Source: a cf. Phormidesmis sp. LEGE 11477 (GTDB lineage Bacteria > Cyanobacteriota > Cyanobacteriia > Phormidesmidales > Phormidesmidaceae). Taken from it: a DNA stretch of 64,000 nucleotides. Location: positions 1-64,000 of the forward strand of contig NZ_JADEXO010000007.1 of the NCBI RefSeq assembly GCF_015207105.1. Direction: 5' to 3'. Shown here one piece after another: positions 63,662 through 64,000 of the stretch (the first letter of the stretch is position 1; the number at the start of each line of letters is the position of its first letter). Made by a program: the position numbers and the translations under genes. The notes below the pieces were generated by a model. The model worked only from the letters and a program-made list of their open reading frames with translations, ran no database searches and was not told the origin of the DNA.

Positions 63662-63961
63662 CTAGTTGTCTCTTGTCGTATCATCTTGAATCTCAACAGC
63701 CGTCTGCTTCATCTGCTCCGTGGCTTCGTTGATACGCTGCTTTGCTCGCTGTAGCCAATCTCCGTTATCTACAGCCTTGGTAGCAGGTTCTGTAGTTACA
63801 GGTTCAGACTCGTGCGCGTCACCACGCAATCCGTCAAAGCCTTCTTTCGGGCTTTCTTCTAGAAGGCTTTGGCGGGGGATTTCAGGGCTGCCTTCGAAGC
63901 TAGCGTTTGCAGGAATATCCATCGGAGATATGGGTTCAGCCGTGGTTGGAGTCTCTTGCAT
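63662..63961 (-). CDS. Small acidic protein of unknown function
   Basis: A 99-residue protein, acidic and Pro/Glu/Thr-rich, with a C-terminal basic helix (GDWLQRAKQRINEATEQMKQ near residue 67). It resembles no family that I can name and is likely disordered for its first 65 residues. It lies 44 bases upstream of tilS on the same strand and may share its transcript. Confidence 0.6.
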   Translation of the reverse strand: MQETPTTAEPISPMDIPANASFEGSPEIPRQSLLEESPKEGFDGLRGDAHESEPVTTEPATKAVDNGDWLQRAKQRINEATEQMKQTAVEIQDDTTRDN

Positions 63962-64000
63962 GTCCCCTGATCCAACTGTTTCTATACCTTCTATAGCCGT

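Overview
The window is a stretch of cyanobacterial chromosome. This rests on genes found only or mainly in oxygenic phototrophs: psbA (D1), psbN, psbH, btpA, a VKOR-thioredoxin fusion, and the cyanobacterial families DUF1815, DUF2839 and DUF4346. The HIP1 octamer GCGATCGC is also scattered throughout. I cannot name a genus; the HIP1 density and moderate GC would suit a Leptolyngbya/Phormidesmis-like lineage, but that is a guess. I saw no IS element, prophage, CRISPR array, rRNA or tRNA.

Layout. 1-4.6 kb: btpA, the VKOR-thioredoxin fusion, a DUF697-type GTPase and a YbjN-like protein. 4.7-7.5 kb: a large pentapeptide-repeat / membrane / pentapeptide-repeat / coiled-coil / CHAT-protease protein. 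7.6-12.4 kb (minus): UDP-glucose dehydrogenase and UDP-glucuronate decarboxylase (the UDP-xylose route) and lepA. 12.9-18 kb: a GAF histidine kinase overlapping tyrA tail to tail, then a DinG-like protein whose helicase motifs look degenerate. 18-27.8 kb: DUF1815, recA, xseA/xseB, a DICT-domain histidine-kinase-like protein without its histidine, murE, a glutaredoxin-like protein, cysH (with an 18-bp palindrome upstream) and sufE. 27.8-37.2 kb: a RemA-like DUF370 protein, an NFACT protein overlapping dusA, a SNF2 helicase, and phoH-KH-rpsP. 37.5-43.5 kb: divergent psbN and psbH, tatA, pth, an L,D-transpeptidase, a mannose-1-phosphate guanylyltransferase and an LCP-family cell-envelope protein.

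44.1-48.4 kb is the most unusual block. Five minus-strand genes in a probable operon encode two related exported proteins of unknown function, a CHASE2-domain histidine kinase, a receiver-only protein and a closely related receiver-HTH regulator. 48.7-56.1 kb holds a two-helix membrane protein, ispH, an SGNH hydrolase, ychF, a lipoprotein, a thioredoxin-fold thylakoid protein and a cyclic-nucleotide-domain histidine kinase. 56.2-56.8 kb holds an intact DUF433 antitoxin-like gene followed by the decayed remains of two toxin genes. 56.8-64 kb: a COG3146 acyltransferase-like gene, a DUF4346 gene, yraN, queA, psbA (the Glu130 form) with a clear promoter and a shared terminator, tilS and a small acidic protein.

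Recurring themes: (1) short tandem duplications, usually 11-18 bp per unit and often 15 bp, occur in many intergenic regions and inside several linkers, including the start of cysH, the N-terminus of the LCP protein and the phoH leader; (2) sensory histidine kinases are numerous; (3) most genes stand alone or in pairs, so the five-gene sensory operon stands out.
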